Origin: Solea solea
Taxonomy: Eukaryota; Chordata; Actinopteri; Pleuronectiformes; Soleidae
Direction: 5' to 3'
Assembly: GCF_958295425.1 (NCBI RefSeq)
Contig: NC_081136.1
Span: forward strand, 20,776,890 to 20,840,889
Length of the DNA: 64,000 bases
The notes under the pieces are model-generated. The model was not told the origin of the DNA and made no database searches. It worked only from the letters and a program-made list of their open reading frames with translations. Positions within the stretch are counted from its first letter, which is position 1. Each line of letters begins with the position of its first letter. Made by a program: the position numbers and the translations under genes. Positions 26,101 through 37,785 of the stretch are shown here, piece by piece.

Positions 26101-26690
26101 CAATTTCTACATCTAACCCGTTGCACTAAACACTCCACACCTCGCCCTCAGCTCACCTTGTGCCAAAAAAGTAAATAAACAAACCAGGTCCATTATAGGT
26201 CCATTTATATCTCGGTCACTATACCCTACATGCCTCTGTGCATCTTTTTAGTTGGTATGGACATTATGTTCACAGTACACACTAGCCCCGGACTGTGACA
26301 TACATTTACTCAAGGAAACTGAGCGGTATGTTGGTCACATGACACAGAGCAGCATGCCATGATACCTAAAAACTGGAACTCAAATAGTCACAAAACGTCT
26401 TGAGTTAGTGGACTCCATGTGCAATTCTAAACGACTGAAGTCTGAAAGAGGGATGAGGCAAGTTTCATTTGCTGTGCACCATTTTAAAATGCCATTCACA
26501 AAACAGACAGAGTCACTCATCTTGTTCCATGAATGACTGCATAGAAAGAGTTAACCTCCCCGTGACTCACAGGGAAGATCCAAATGACAAGGACACAACT
26601 GCAGCTGCTGTTCCAGTCATCATATTTTAGTACCACTACAACATCATTTTACACTTGGTGTACAAAAGGTACAGCTGAGATTGGCACAGC
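23181..26690. other. Non-coding with simple repeats
   Basis: An (ATG)n run lies at 23421-23452 and a CA/GA run at 25425-25469. The segment 24690-24860 (TTTACACCTGGCATTAGAAT, GATCAGATAGCGATCGGATG) resembles a fish MITE. No gene was recognised; a short CCCTCCGGTGGAGGATAAAG scrap at 26704 is a common fish repeat word. Confidence 0.4.
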
Positions 26691-26919
26691 AAACCCCCGC
26701 GACCCTCCGGTGGAGGATAAAGCGTAGATAATGGATGGATGAATAATGAAAAGGCTTCACACAATGTTGTTTAAAGCAGAAACAATCAACTGTGAGACAA
26801 ACACTACTACACATATTAACAGTAGGTAGAGTATGCAGTTTGTGATTTAATTAGATAATGACCTTTCATTTTGAAAATATCACCTGCTCACCTGTTCTCT
26901 GTTGACAGCCTTAAGGTCT

Positions 26920-27200
26920 TAATAGCATTAATGGTAACTAACTATTATTTTCATAACTGAATATTCCGTCCATTATTTTTTCAATTAATTTGGTCCTTAA
27001 AATGTCAGAACATGTTGATTGGTGTTTCCCAATCCTTGAAATGATGATGTTGTCCATGAAACAGAATTGTTCAGTTTTAATGATTTCTTTGTCAAATGGA
27101 AACCAGAAAATATAAACATTTTTAAAAAAAACTTGTTTTAATCAATAAAAACTCTGTTTGTTTATGATTCATTCAGTAATGAATTAATAATCAAATAATC
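26920..27200 (+). repeat. Dispersed teleost repeat, CTGCAACGATTA family
   Basis: It contains TTAAAATGTCAGAACATGTT, GGTGTTTCCCAATCCTTG and CAGTTTTAATGATTTCTTTG; relatives are at 1257 and 30770. Confidence 0.55.
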
Positions 27201-28880
27201 ATTGCATCACTAAAATAAACCAGGTACATAACATACCTCAATATTAACATTGAATGTGATATGATTTAAGGTGCAGTGTATAACATAAAGGAGGGTTTAT
27301 TGAAATGGTATATACCAATCATAAGTATGGTTGTTTGTGTTTATAGTAAGTAGCTTTAAAATAAGAATTGTTTGGTTTTTGCAGCATTAGAGTAAAACTT
27401 GTACTTAAGGCAGTAGAGAGTCTCAGAGATGGAAAGATTGCCTCGAGTCATCTGTTGCATATGAAAGTCCATTTGTCTCTAATCACAAAACAGTGGTATT
27501 CTGCAGATGATTAGATTTTTTTTTTTCCTACCGCTGCCTGTTGCTGCTCATGTTCAACGGGTTTCTGCTGATTATGCGATGAATGAACCTTTGTCAGTGG
27601 TGACACAGAGTGACTCAGGCAATCTCTGAGAGATGTCAGGCTTTGCAGGGAAGCAGCAGAGATGTGACTGATGTTAAAATTGGATCAGGCGCGACTCACA
27701 TCGAGACCTATTGCTCGACATCAGGCTGTGATTTGTCTCGCTGTGTGTCTGAAATTGAGTGTAATGACGCCTCTGGTTCGAAATGCTGCTTTAAGTTAGC
27801 TGAAAGCCTGTTGAAAACTGATGAATTCACTAGCTTGTCATTTTGTTATGATATGCTACTCCTGCTTCTGGGCTGTCTTGTTATCAGAGGCAGATGTGCC
27901 TCACGTCCTTCCGCTTCACTCCAGGTACAGCAATGCAGGATGTGACTGATGCTTCTTTCTTTCTTTGTTATCTTGACTCAAAAGTGAGTTGTAAGGAAGC
28001 CACAGAGGGAAAAATACTTTTTTTTCGTCCCGGTCTCTAGCTTTAGGCCCTTGGAATGGCAAAGTAATCCCAGTCGTGGAGCTACACGTCTGCTTAGCCT
28101 CCTGCCACTCTCTCCCTGACTCCCCGCAGGTCTTGCTCATCTGCTGGACCCAGATGTGAATGTTAAAAAAAGTACACATACTCATCCTCCATCTGCTGCC
28201 AACACACTCCAGAGACCCCGATTTGTAAGGAATCTCGCTATGGTCTCAGAGATGAGGGGAACATGAGTTCTGCTCACCTGTGTGACACACTCACATTAAT
28301 ATTCATGGTCAGTCTATGATAAAGAGTTGCTGATATGCAGACATGAATAAATAAGTAAATGCACTATTTTAGTAATTTTAAAAGTTTTCACCTTCTAGAA
28401 TATTTTTCCATTCAGAAACTACATCATTTAATTGGTCTACTCACTATAGAGCTCCAGTAGCTGGCGTTATGCAACCAGGGTTATGCCCTCTGGTAGACAA
28501 TAATGCTGTTGTACATTACTGCAGTATTTACATTACACTGCCTATTGTCAATCTTATGCTACTTGAAAGGATTGAAGGATATTCTGGCATTTTGGAGGGC
28601 TTTGTTGTACATTGTCAAGATTTTCCCCAAGGCTAGGATTCCTCCTGATTGGTAGAGCAAATAGTATGTGTTGTTTGTTTTAAAGCATGTGTTGTGCAGT
28701 AATACTAAGGGGCTAATCTTCTAAGTATAATTTCAGTAATACAAAATCGATCAATGGGATTATCTGCAATTAAATCATTGACAAAGGCTGACTTTGTGAA
28801 AAGTGACCTGATATTCAATAGTCCACGTTGTTGAAGTATTTTGAAATTCACTTTTAGTGTCTGTGTTGATTTTAATTAGG
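27201..28880. other. Non-coding, nothing recognised
   Basis: The longest frame (27610-27945, 111 codons, +) is Cys- and Ser-rich without a recognised domain and lacks supportive splice sites. Confidence 0.35.
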
Positions 28881-28929
28881 TTTGTATAAATCCCTCTTCT
28901 TGTATTTATTTTTTCTGATTAAATCATTT

Positions 28930-29272
28930 GGGTGGTCGGGGTTGGTCATGTCCTCAGTTGGTCACGTTAGGTAGGGGTAGGGGCCCAGAGAAAACTAAGT
29001 CCAACATTGTCTTTGTACAAGCACACACTAACTCCATCATTATTTTAGTGACCTACGCTTGACGTAATCGGGTGTCGTTACAGCCGACGTGAATCTTACC
29101 ATATTTATGCTTATCTTTAGCAGCCCGCTCTGGCCCCAGGGATACATTTAACTATGGTCGCTGGTGTTGCTAACTTCCTTAAAATGGAATCTCCAATGAC
29201 CAGAGTTTGTTTATCAGCGGGTGTGGTGTGGTCTGGTCTCCCGGCTGCTTGTGAGCTGCTGGTTAGGGTTAC
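28930..29272 (-). pseudogene. LINE ORF1 fragment with SGNH-esterase-like domain
   Basis: On the minus strand a frame reads [16 protein letters not shown] then KCIPGARAG, and after a frameshift HVGCNDTR appears (about 29050-29080). GDSI and GxND are the first and third blocks of SGNH hydrolases. Esterase-like domains of this kind occur in ORF1 proteins of fish L2/CR1-type LINEs, which bind and chaperone the LINE RNA. The copy is truncated and frameshifted, so it is a relic. It is separate from the LINE at 44.3-47.7 kb. Confidence 0.7.
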
Positions 29273-29600
29273 CCATGGATGTATTATAAGAACTGGATAG
29301 AGCACCGCCCCTTTGGCTCCGTTCATTCCTATGGAGTAGCTCGCCCAGAGCATATGCCAAAAAAGTTTTGGACTTCCGTGTTTATTTCCAGGTTGTGCCT
29401 ACAGAGCATGCACAGTAGTTTTACTCCCATAATGCCTCTCAACTATGTGAACGAGCCGCCCGCTTTCTGAACCTGCTCGGCGTGTCCATGAACAGTGAAA
29501 GGCATGATGGGAGTACGCTACTGATGTACGCAAGCGGATTTCATGAATACCGATTGCACATTTGCTTCGGGCTTTAAACCATGGATTTGTAAATGTGAAT
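29273..29600. repeat. Dispersed teleost repeat of unknown class
   Basis: The segment from GTATTATAAGAACTGGATAG through CATATGCCAAAAAAGTTTTG and GGCATGATGGGAGTACGCTA resembles a repeat frequent in fish. No terminal repeats were found. Confidence 0.4.
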
Positions 29601-29752
29601 ACAGTAAGTTGAGAAGTATAATGACGTCATCACAGGTTAAAATGATCAATTCAATGGTTCATTCAATTGACTGTGGCTATTAGTTTATATGTGTTGTTAC
29701 AGGAATTATGTTGTTTTCTTGGACACTTTTTGTTTGATTTTCCATTCACTGA

Positions 29753-29790
29753 TATAATATAATATAATATAATATAATGTATATAATGTA
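29753..29790. repeat. ATAAT pentanucleotide repeat
   Basis: About five TATAA pentamers followed by two TATAATG words. Confidence 0.85.
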
Positions 29791-30087
29791 AAGAATCAAT
29801 TCGATCGATTCTTTATCTTCAACTCTAATTCATGCGTTCATAAAATGTATCAGTAACTTTATGAACCAATAGTGACGATAAGACAAGCAGCCTCCCCAGG
29901 AATCAGTAGTGAAGTGAGCGCAGGTCTCAGTGCATCAGACAGTCACAGCTCCACTGTTCAGACCATCATCTGCCCCGTGTTCACGATGGGGGGGCAGGAA
30001 ATGTCTTCCTCCAAAGGGGGCCCAAACGAAAAGTTTGAGAACCGCTGCCCTACACACAGTATAAGTCGAAACAGGAAATAAAGTTAA

Positions 30088-30290
30088 AGTTTATTAATCC
30101 CCTAGGGAAATAATCCTCTGCATTTGACCCATCCTAGAATTAGGAGCAGTGGGCTGCCACACTGAGTAGCGCCCGGGGAGCATTGGGAGTTGGGTACCTT
30201 GCTCAGGGCTTTTTGGCCAGGTGGGGATTTGAACCGGCGACCTTCCGGTTACAAGTCAAGTTCCCTTTCCACTTGGCCACGGGCTGCCCC
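30088..30290 (-). repeat. tRNA-derived SINE (minus strand)
   Basis: It is the reverse complement of the 23001 SINE: GCCACACTGAGTAGCGCCCG, GGGGATTTGAACCGGCGACC and the terminal TTGGCCACGGGCTGCCCC. Confidence 0.8.
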
Positions 30291-30769
30291 CGAATGATAC
30301 AATACTTAATGCAGCATCATAATATGTCAGGATACTGCAGGTCTGGAGTAGTGTCCTCTCCACCTGTTTAAAAACTAAAAAAAAAAGCACGTCGGGATAT
30401 ATCAGTCGATCTCCGTGGAAGTGCACAGTGAAATCTGACAGATTGAATCCAGCGTCACGTGATGTGTGGAGTTCTATACAAGCACTCGTGGGGAATATGT
30501 TTATTAGATGAAGTGTGTCCGATTTATGATTCAGTAGATGCTTTTTTTTTCAGTGAAAAAAATGCTGAAAAATAACCACTCCATCAGAACCAAGTGGCAA
30601 CTATTTGTGAACTCAACCGTGAGCATTTGAAAACCAATTTTTTTTGCTGTCAGAATAGTGATTTGGCCATCATTGTATTGATGTTTTCGAATGGGAAGAA
30701 CTAGAACTAGGAATTCCGACTTTATTTTTGACCAAATAACACTTTTTTGTGGAACATATAATACCAATA

Positions 30770-30985
30770 TCACAACTACGACTGCAACTAATACTAATAC
30801 TTTCATAATATTAATCTGTTACTCTGTAAAATTAATCTGTCAACTTGTTTGGTCCATAAAATGTTGAAAAAACTAAACCTAGAAATGATGACCTTGAAAG
30901 TCTTGTATTGTCCACAAACTAAAATATTCAGTTTTAATGATTTCTTTGAAAGAACTGGAACATTTTCACATTGAAGAAGCAGAAC
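30770..30985 (+). repeat. Dispersed teleost repeat, CTGCAACGATTA family
   Basis: It contains ACTGCAACTAATACTAATAC, TTGGTCCATAAAATGTTGAA and CAGTTTTAATGATTTCTTTG. Confidence 0.6.
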
Positions 30986-31225
30986 ACTCAAACCAACAGT
31001 AGTTTTTATTCTTATCTATGTCCACTTGCTTCAGTCCGTATGTGAGTCCTGAAGAAAGACACGGACAAAACCTTATAGCTGTGTGAATGCAATGTGATGG
31101 TGAACCACTGTATCGGGAAGACTGTATGTGTGACTGCATATACACGTGATTGTACAGCACATATAAGCAGGGATCTAAAGGAAGATGGTGAAAGCAGGAG
31201 GGAAAATGTGTGCAGGAAGTGCCAT

Positions 31226-31257
<32 letters not shown>

Positions 31258-31284
31258 TGTGTGGGTGTGAGAGAGAGAAAGAGA
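31226..31284. repeat. TG/GA microsatellite
   Basis: (GT)n with GGGT interruptions passes into GA. It lies about 150-200 bp upstream of the candidate alternative first exon. Confidence 0.95.
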
Positions 31285-31431
31285 GAGTAAAAAAAAGAGT
31301 CTTACTCAACTGTAGTGTTGCTGTTCTCTCTGCCACACTGTCCACACTGCTGTGCTCCGCTCTGGATACTGTTTTGTTGTGGGAACTTGTCACACTTATG
31401 TGAATGAAAGGAACTTCGTGCTCGTCTGCAG

Positions 31432-31503
31432 TGACTTGTTGTTATCACAGCTCAGACCAGACTGGATAATCATGCTGAAATTCAGCATCACCCACGGCTC
31501 CAG
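31432..31503 (+). CDS. Candidate alternative first coding exon of PLEKHA5 (ATG at 31472)
   Basis: An ATG at 31472 opens a frame reading MLKFSITHGS and runs to AG|GTGTGT at 31503/31504. It stops after two bases of a codon, exactly the phase needed to join the next exon at 31731, which starts with the third base of a codon. A pyrimidine-containing tract ending in CTGCAG precedes 31432, so this could be an internal exon; otherwise it may be the 3' part of a first exon starting further upstream. The frame is open back to 31352. Spliced to 31731 it would give a protein starting just before HNERK, without the first WW domain and most of the second. The phase match and short distance are seen in the sequence; transcription is inferred. 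A GT acceptor/donor pair in the right phase can arise by chance, so confidence is moderate. Confidence 0.4.
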
Positions 31504-31730
31504 GTGTGTGATTGTTAGGATGTTTGATTGTGGATGATGTTGTGAGGACAACACTCGCAACTTGTCTCTCAGGGAACTGACTAACCCTTTTGCTGCTTTA
31601 AATGTTTAACATGGAGTTTAGATGACGTTATGTCATCATGTTGTTGCTAATGTGTTGTTGTTCCGATGATTTAACGCTCTCTTCCCCTTGTTTTTGTCTC
31701 CTTCCTGTCTATCTCTGACTTTCCCTGCAG

Positions 31731-31814
31731 CCACAATGAGCGGAAGGTGACATGTAAGCACCCGGTGTCAGGAGTTCCCTCCCAAGACAACTGCATCTTT
31801 GTTGTAAACGAACA
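31731..31814 (+). CDS. plekha5: PLEKHA5 exon: end of second WW domain
   Basis: The exon is 84 nt, preceded by a pyrimidine tract ending in CTGCAG and followed by GTAAGT. It enters and leaves in phase 2. The translation begins HNERKVTCKHPVSG and ends NCIFVVNE, matching what I know of vertebrate PLEKHA5 at the C-terminal edge of its second WW domain and the start of the following linker. The HP pair typical of WW domains is present. The position usually holding the second tryptophan is cysteine (VTCKHP), which I recall as also true of mammalian PLEKHA5. PLEKHA5 is a cytoplasmic adaptor with two WW domains and a phosphoinositide-binding PH domain, found at membranes and cell junctions. PLEKHA6 and PLEKHA7 are the closest paralogues but fit this stretch less well. 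The exon carrying the rest of the WW pair was not found upstream. Confidence 0.9.
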
Positions 31815-32624
31815 GTAAGTCTCTGTGCACTGTGATACACTCATACAGCATTATCGTCTTCTTATTTCTGCATTGATTTATGAAAGCAAAAAGTCAAAAG
31901 GAACTCTTAATAGACTGATCCATTCATGGAACGCCTGCTGCAGCTGCAGTGTACAGCTGTGACACTGTGAATATGTGCTACTGTATGAGGACAGAAGGCA
32001 TTGAGGAAGAGACTGGGTACCCAGAATTCCTACTTATAGACCAGATCACTGTCTTAAGTCCAGACTTCCAAGTTCAGAGTTCACACTCCATGGTTTTTAG
32101 AGTTGTAGGATCACTGGGAAGTTCACACTACATGACTTTCAGCTGGAGGATCAATGTGCAGTTCACACTATGACAAGTAGCACTTTTAGGATATGACCGA
32201 ATGGTACGTCTTTAGCACATCTGTATTTTCCAACTCAACTACTAAGTTTTAGTGAGGTTAGGGTTAGGGCTAATGACATAAAAAACATTGGCGTTTCGTT
32301 TGCCTAATTTATTTACATTGGAGTTGAACCCGTGTCGATCACACCAAAGTGCCTTAACCACTAAGTGAACTGCCGGTGGAAAACTCATCGAGATACCAGA
32401 TTGCTTTTATTAATACTACTGCAAGGGGACACCTATTATAATGACTTACCTATGGGTCATAATTCCTGCATACAACCCATTGTTACAGTCTCAAGGATAA
32501 CTGTGCAGTTCACACTATATGACTTTCAGCTGTAGGATAACTGTGCAGCTAAACAACTTTCAGTTCTATACAGTGACCCTGAAGTGCAAATCCCCACCAC
32601 AAATAGAAAAACACACATTAACTT

Positions 32625-32850
32625 TAAACACAACAACAAAAGGAGAAAACACAACAACATAAACTTAAAAGACAACAACAAAAGCAGAAAACACAACAAC
32701 ATTAACTTAAAACACAACAACAAAAGGAGAAAACGCAACAACATTAACTTAAAACACAACAACAAAAGGAGAAAACACAACAACATTAACTTAAAACACA
32801 ACAACAAAAGGAGAAAACACGACATAAACTGAAAACACAACAACAAAATT
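32625..32850. repeat. Minisatellite, about five copies of a 42-bp A-rich unit
   Basis: A unit of about 42 bp containing CAACAACAAAAGGAG and CATTAACTTAAAACA is repeated roughly five times with a few substitutions and a shortened last copy. Because 42 is a multiple of three, it opens long but meaningless frames on both strands: Asn/Lys-rich on + and Leu/Phe-rich on -. Confidence 0.9.
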
Positions 32851-33954
32851 ACTGTTCATAACCATTTTTGATGATGAAATGAAAATACAATGCTATCACT
32901 TTGATATTCATGTCTGTTCAGGAACATGAGATCTTGTGTAGCTGTGGTTTGCACAGATACACAGATAAACCACACAATTCAACTGGTTAATCCTCCAGAG
33001 TTGCCAAATGCTTGTGTGACACATGGATGAGGCTCATGCTCAAGAGTGTGGGAGTTAGCAGACCACTGGAGAAGGAAGTAATTATCAGCATGGAAGGACA
33101 GACACAGGCAGGCAGACAGCTCAGCATGAGGAGACCAGGAAGAAGACAAGAGACACCAAGTTGTTGGTCAGAGGGAGTTATGGTAAATCATTGTGTAACA
33201 CTGCATGCATCTGCAAAGTGACACACTTATGCTGGGCAGGTAACATACACCCACAGTCACTCAGCTGTCTTTTCAGCCACTGCCTGCAGGAAGCTCACAC
33301 AATAACTCCCTTACTGTGACTGCTCTCTCTGGTGAAACACTGTCAGTGGATTACATACAGTGTGGACTAGGCCAGCGGCTGTTCATGCTGCTGAGAGCTG
33401 CACAGGACACACAACAGACTCACAACTCTGTCTGTGCTTGTTGCATGTTGAAAGAACACCAATAGCTATAAAAATGAATATACCGACATTCTACCACAGC
33501 ACCACAGTTAGTTTTTCAAGTGTCTTTCCATGAAGTAGTGATACATAATTAGCAACTTACATACAGCTGACTGTAGACTGTGCCCCTGCACTTATAGAAC
33601 TAGCAGTTCTATAGGTGCCTGCCAGCGGACGCACTAGAAAAAAAGAAAAGATAATTATCCACTAAAGAAAAAGCTCTTTGAATAAAAACCCATGCCTGTT
33701 TAAATAAATGATATCCACAGACTTGCTGTTTTATCTCACTTATAGACAGCCTTGTTCAACTGACAACTCCCTCTCCCACAACAAACCCCTTTGAGAAAAT
33801 CAGCATTTTGAGCTCATGATGAAAAGGGCTTTTGGTCTACTGCTGCTTCATGTGGTAAATGTGTGTCACTGAGGTCAATCAGAATAGAGGATTCCAAACC
33901 CCAAATTCACAATACATCACTGGAACACACCTTGATTGTCGTTACACAACTGAA

Positions 33955-34100
33955 ATACAAAATTACAAGGAGAGCCCAGAGGAAACCCACGCAGACACAG
34001 GGAGAACGTGCAAACTCCACACAGAAAGGACCCAAACTTAGAATTGAGCCCAGCATCTTCTTGTTGTGAGACAATAGTGCTAACCACGACCACTTGGAAA
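33955..34100. repeat. RTE/Expander-like repeat fragment
   Basis: It contains the common fish motif GAAACCCACGCAGACACAGG followed by a GAACGTGCAAACTCC block, and ends near GACAATAGTGCTAACCAC. This resembles the 3' part of Expander-type RTE LINEs, and a longer relative lies at 55690-56045. Confidence 0.6.
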
Positions 34101-36333
34101 AGTAAGATAAGTCAGCTCCCTCATCAAAAATCTGGATAATGTTCAAGTTAGACTGTATTTGCACAAACAAATTGTCCAGAAATAATTTAACAGACTAATC
34201 TGCTGGAGCTCATGGGCTCCTCTCTCTGTAAAGGTGTGTTTATGGCAGTTTCACAAACCTACACAGAATGTTCTCTCCCTCCCTCACCCTGCTCTCAGGT
34301 TGACTGACTAATGTATGCCCCCAACCCATCAGCCCTGAAATGGGATCCATTCTGCAAAAGACACACACACAAATCTTACAATTGAACTATTTCTTACTCC
34401 ACAGGAGACAAACTAAAAAGGCAACAAAAAGTCAGGAATATGGTGCTGAAAATGAAATTTAAGGCGGTAGAGACAAACAAAATGCTGCAATTACACGCTC
34501 TACCTCCAAAAGAGACATCACCATGGTATTTCAATTTGTTTCAGCCTCGTCTGTGAATGACACACTCACTTTTACAGCTAACAAGTTCAGTGCAGCTGCA
34601 CTCTGTCTGCCTCTCTCTCTCTCTCTGTCACACTCTCTCTATCGCCTTCTCACATTCACACACTTGTGATTTATCTCCCATCCCAATTATCGACGTTGCC
34701 ACACTGCTACACACTACTGTGTGTGTGTGTATGTGCGTGTGTGTGTTATGTAAATCAGGTGAGCATGGTTTGTGTATTTTTAAACTCAAAGCAGAGTAAA
34801 GGTGAGAAAGTCACAGGGGAAAGGTGTTACTGCAGATGGAACTGCAGTGATGCTTCCACCCTGTTTTACACTGACTGGCACAGAGGTGATGGCTGAAAGT
34901 GAAATATCTTTGGGTTGAAAAGCGGCACATACTGTATGATTAATGTTTTTTAGACCTGGACATGCAAGACGTGGCACTGACTGCAGTGTTCTCCACAGAT
35001 TCTCCACTTTCCTACCAGCGAAAGGGTCAGTTATTGAGCAAATAAGAAATATGACAACCTACATAACCAGGCACCTGCTTTGACTAGCGAGTAGCACTTG
35101 TAGCAAAGCAGTCTTTCCAGTACTTCCTGCATGACCAGAGCACAGACTCCATCTGACTCAGTCATTGAACTGAAATACAATTGAACAGGTTGTGATTAGG
35201 CTCACCTTGGCCGGCTTTCCACAGTGCTGTCACTATTTTTTTTTTTTAATTTTCCTTGCTAAATGTTGCAGATTAACGCATGTTTTGGGATTTTTAAGTC
35301 TTGTTAACTGATCTACAATACGGCATTGTTCTGTTCGATTCTTGTGTCTGATGACTCTTCCAGTGATGACACTCTCCAGGTCCTAAAAAAACAAGACAAG
35401 AAGAGCTAGAAATGTTTAATGGAAAAGCTCCAGTTGTAGTATGGATGCAGATCTCTGACGATGCGGAAACAGTCTGGATGCTAAAGTGTTGTCGTTGCTG
35501 GGAATCAGCTTGAGATACTGATTTTCACTCTCACTGAAAATGGCTGCCATTTGGAACATTGATCCTTGTATTCTTGGCTAAGAAGTGTATTTTTGCTGGG
35601 ATGGTCTTACCCCCACTTTTCTACAGCGTTAATTTCTCAGATATCTAGAGAAACTTACTTATGATGTCAACAATAAAAAGAAAAAAAAAGATTATTTTTT
35701 TCTTTAAGAGAGACTGTGAGCTGCCTGCCCTCTGAAGGCACTGGACTCACTGGATTTGCCTGCCTATCTGTGTTCTATATGTACTTTTTGTTATTATATT
35801 TTCATTGCAGGAAAATTGCATTTGATATTTATTTGGTTTATGCAGGTGTGTAGAGACGTGATTCTCACAAAACTTGGCACACAGATTTCAAATCATAAAT
35901 CCTTCTTAGTTCTTAGGCTTGGGCATGGCACATTGGCTCTATAGCGTCTGATAACAGACACCCCAAACTGAGCATCTGAGGGAATCAGTGTTATAGTGAT
36001 GTTGGACCAACGGGAGGCTCAGAACACCGGTGGACTGATCAAAGTCAAGACTGGGAATAATTTCTAAATGAATGACCAGTAGTCAGCCTGGCGGGAGACA
36101 CTGGCAGAACAAAGAGTTTGTCTGTTTTCCACAAAAGTTTCCTGCATCCACTTCCATGATTCATTTACACAATCAAGAAAAACGTATGAGTTCAACCTTC
36201 ATTATGTAACTGGTTTATGTTTGCCATCCTTATATGATTTCTGTCATTATTATATTCATGTGACATGATGATTATTAAGATTTGAGTTATTATTTTTTTT
36301 GTCATTTTTCTGCCTCCTTTGTTCTGTTTCCAG

Positions 36334-36387
36334 CATGAATTGTGGAAAGCGTGTCCACCCTGACGGGCCCATAGAGGCTCCCACCAG
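36334..36387 (+). CDS. plekha5: Candidate 54-nt cassette exon of PLEKHA5
   Basis: The preceding tract runs TTTGTTCTGTTTCCAG and the donor is AG|GTAATG. In phase 2, as required by the exon at 31731-31814, it encodes 18 residues: a junction His, then MNCGKRVHPDGPIEAPTR. The length is exactly 18 codons, so inclusion or skipping leaves the downstream frame unchanged. If skipped, the exon at 31731 joins 51568 with a Gln at the junction. I do not recognise the peptide from mammalian PLEKHA5. Good splice sites, correct phase and absence of stops support a real exon, but the segment is short enough for a chance occurrence. Confidence 0.55.
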
Positions 36388-37453
36388 GTAATGATCGTTC
36401 ACATCACTGCAGGAGCTGCTGCAGCTTCACAAGCAGCTTCCAATAACACTAACGCCAAAGTGACTAAAACCCATGTTGCATGCTGCAGCTCCAGGTCTAT
36501 GAAAAACATGACTTCAACTCAAATGAGAGGATTAATATGATATGATATGATATGAAAAGCAGCTTTGACAAGGTTCTTGTTTGAGGATTTTCCCTTGAAC
36601 TATGTACTTTCTACTGCCAGGCTTCTCTCCCTCATTCAAAACAATAACAAAAGAGCTAGTTTGATGACATCTGGGAGCAGTGGGGGATCATGAGCTTTGG
36701 ATCACTTCCTGATGAAGTGGCTGATCCTCTCAGTCTTTTCTCCAAGTTGCTTTATATTCCAGCTTTTTTTTAAAGTTGCATTCACCACACAACAACAAGA
36801 GTGACACCAAGCTGTAACTGCTGCTGCAGCATTGGCTGTTAGGTCCACTGATCAGCTTTATCTCCAGTTTCACAGTAAAAGCACTCTGGCATTTCTGTTT
36901 CCTGTAACCATTCTTGTTTTCAACATGGCTTCTATTGTGAAATATTTGACCTGCAGATTAGTGGCTTCACACTGAATAGGAGTGTTTTAAAGTTTATTAT
37001 TCATGGTGATTTTTCAAAGGCAAACCCTATTAAAACAGCAGCAGCTCCACAAAAGTGATGTCATTAAAAGGCAATGGATGAAACAGTCCTTTACTTTCAA
37101 TACAAATACAGATTTATATGGATTTGAAGGGTGCAGTAAGTACGCTACTCAAAAATATTAATGCAGAAATGCTATTCATTACATATTTAAAGGCCTACTG
37201 TCTAACATTTAGCAACATTTATCACCAGATATTGAGTAAACTACCTATTAGTGTGTTGTATTTGCATATAATCACCTGTACTTCAGGCAAGGGCCTTACC
37301 TTACGAAAGCAACCATTTTGTGGCTAAATGTTTTTACAGGAGCATAAACAGACAAATCAGCCAGATTGTGCATATTGTGTTTCTGTTCATGAAGGATAAG
37401 TATATAAAGTTATTTATAAATATTTGTTTTAGTTGCATACTTATGTTTCCAAT

Positions 37454-37742
37454 GAAAAATTGTGCCTCCCAACCTCAGTTTCCCCTGAGACGAGGAATAT
37501 CTTTGTTCTTTTTTTTGTTATGTGCCCACCAGTGACACTTGGTCCGAACCTTGGTCCGAGGCTTGAAATGCTAATTCCACACTTTTTAGACCCACTCGTA
37601 GGGGGGCGGGACCTCATTCCCAGAATGTAAACAGTGTCCGCCATTTTTGCTTACAGGTACAGGACCAAGTGTCACTGGTGAGCACGTAACAAAGAAAAGG
37701 GAGAAGATATTTCTCAACTCAGGGGAAACTGCACGATTTTTC
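37454..37742. mobile_element. Fold-back MITE with about 85-bp inverted arms
   Basis: The left arm (37454 to about 37543) and right arm (about 37663-37742) are reverse complements with scattered mismatches. For example, GTGACACTTGGTCC on the left answers GGACCAAGTGTCAC on the right, and CAGTTTCCCCTGA answers TCAGGGGAAACTG. The 120-bp centre is unique and contains no gene. This is the structure of a non-autonomous inverted-repeat element; I cannot name the family. Confidence 0.75.
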
Positions 37743-37785
37743 AAAAATACTACCCCTATTCTAGTAATACAAAGCTAAATCGGTG

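Larger units (their letters stand above)
31815..36333 (+). other. plekha5: PLEKHA5 intron (to the optional 54-nt exon)
   Basis: The intron starts GTAAGT and ends TTTCCAG. It holds a 42-bp minisatellite near 32.6 kb, an RTE/Expander-like fragment near 34.0 kb, short CT and TG runs near 34.6-34.75 kb, and a small perfect 9-bp-arm palindrome near 33.59-33.61 kb. I see no other coding sequence. Confidence 0.6.

Noticed and set aside
27610..27945. 111-codon + frame
   Set aside because: No recognised domain, no supporting splice sites and biased Cys/Ser composition; within the length expected by chance in 64 kb.
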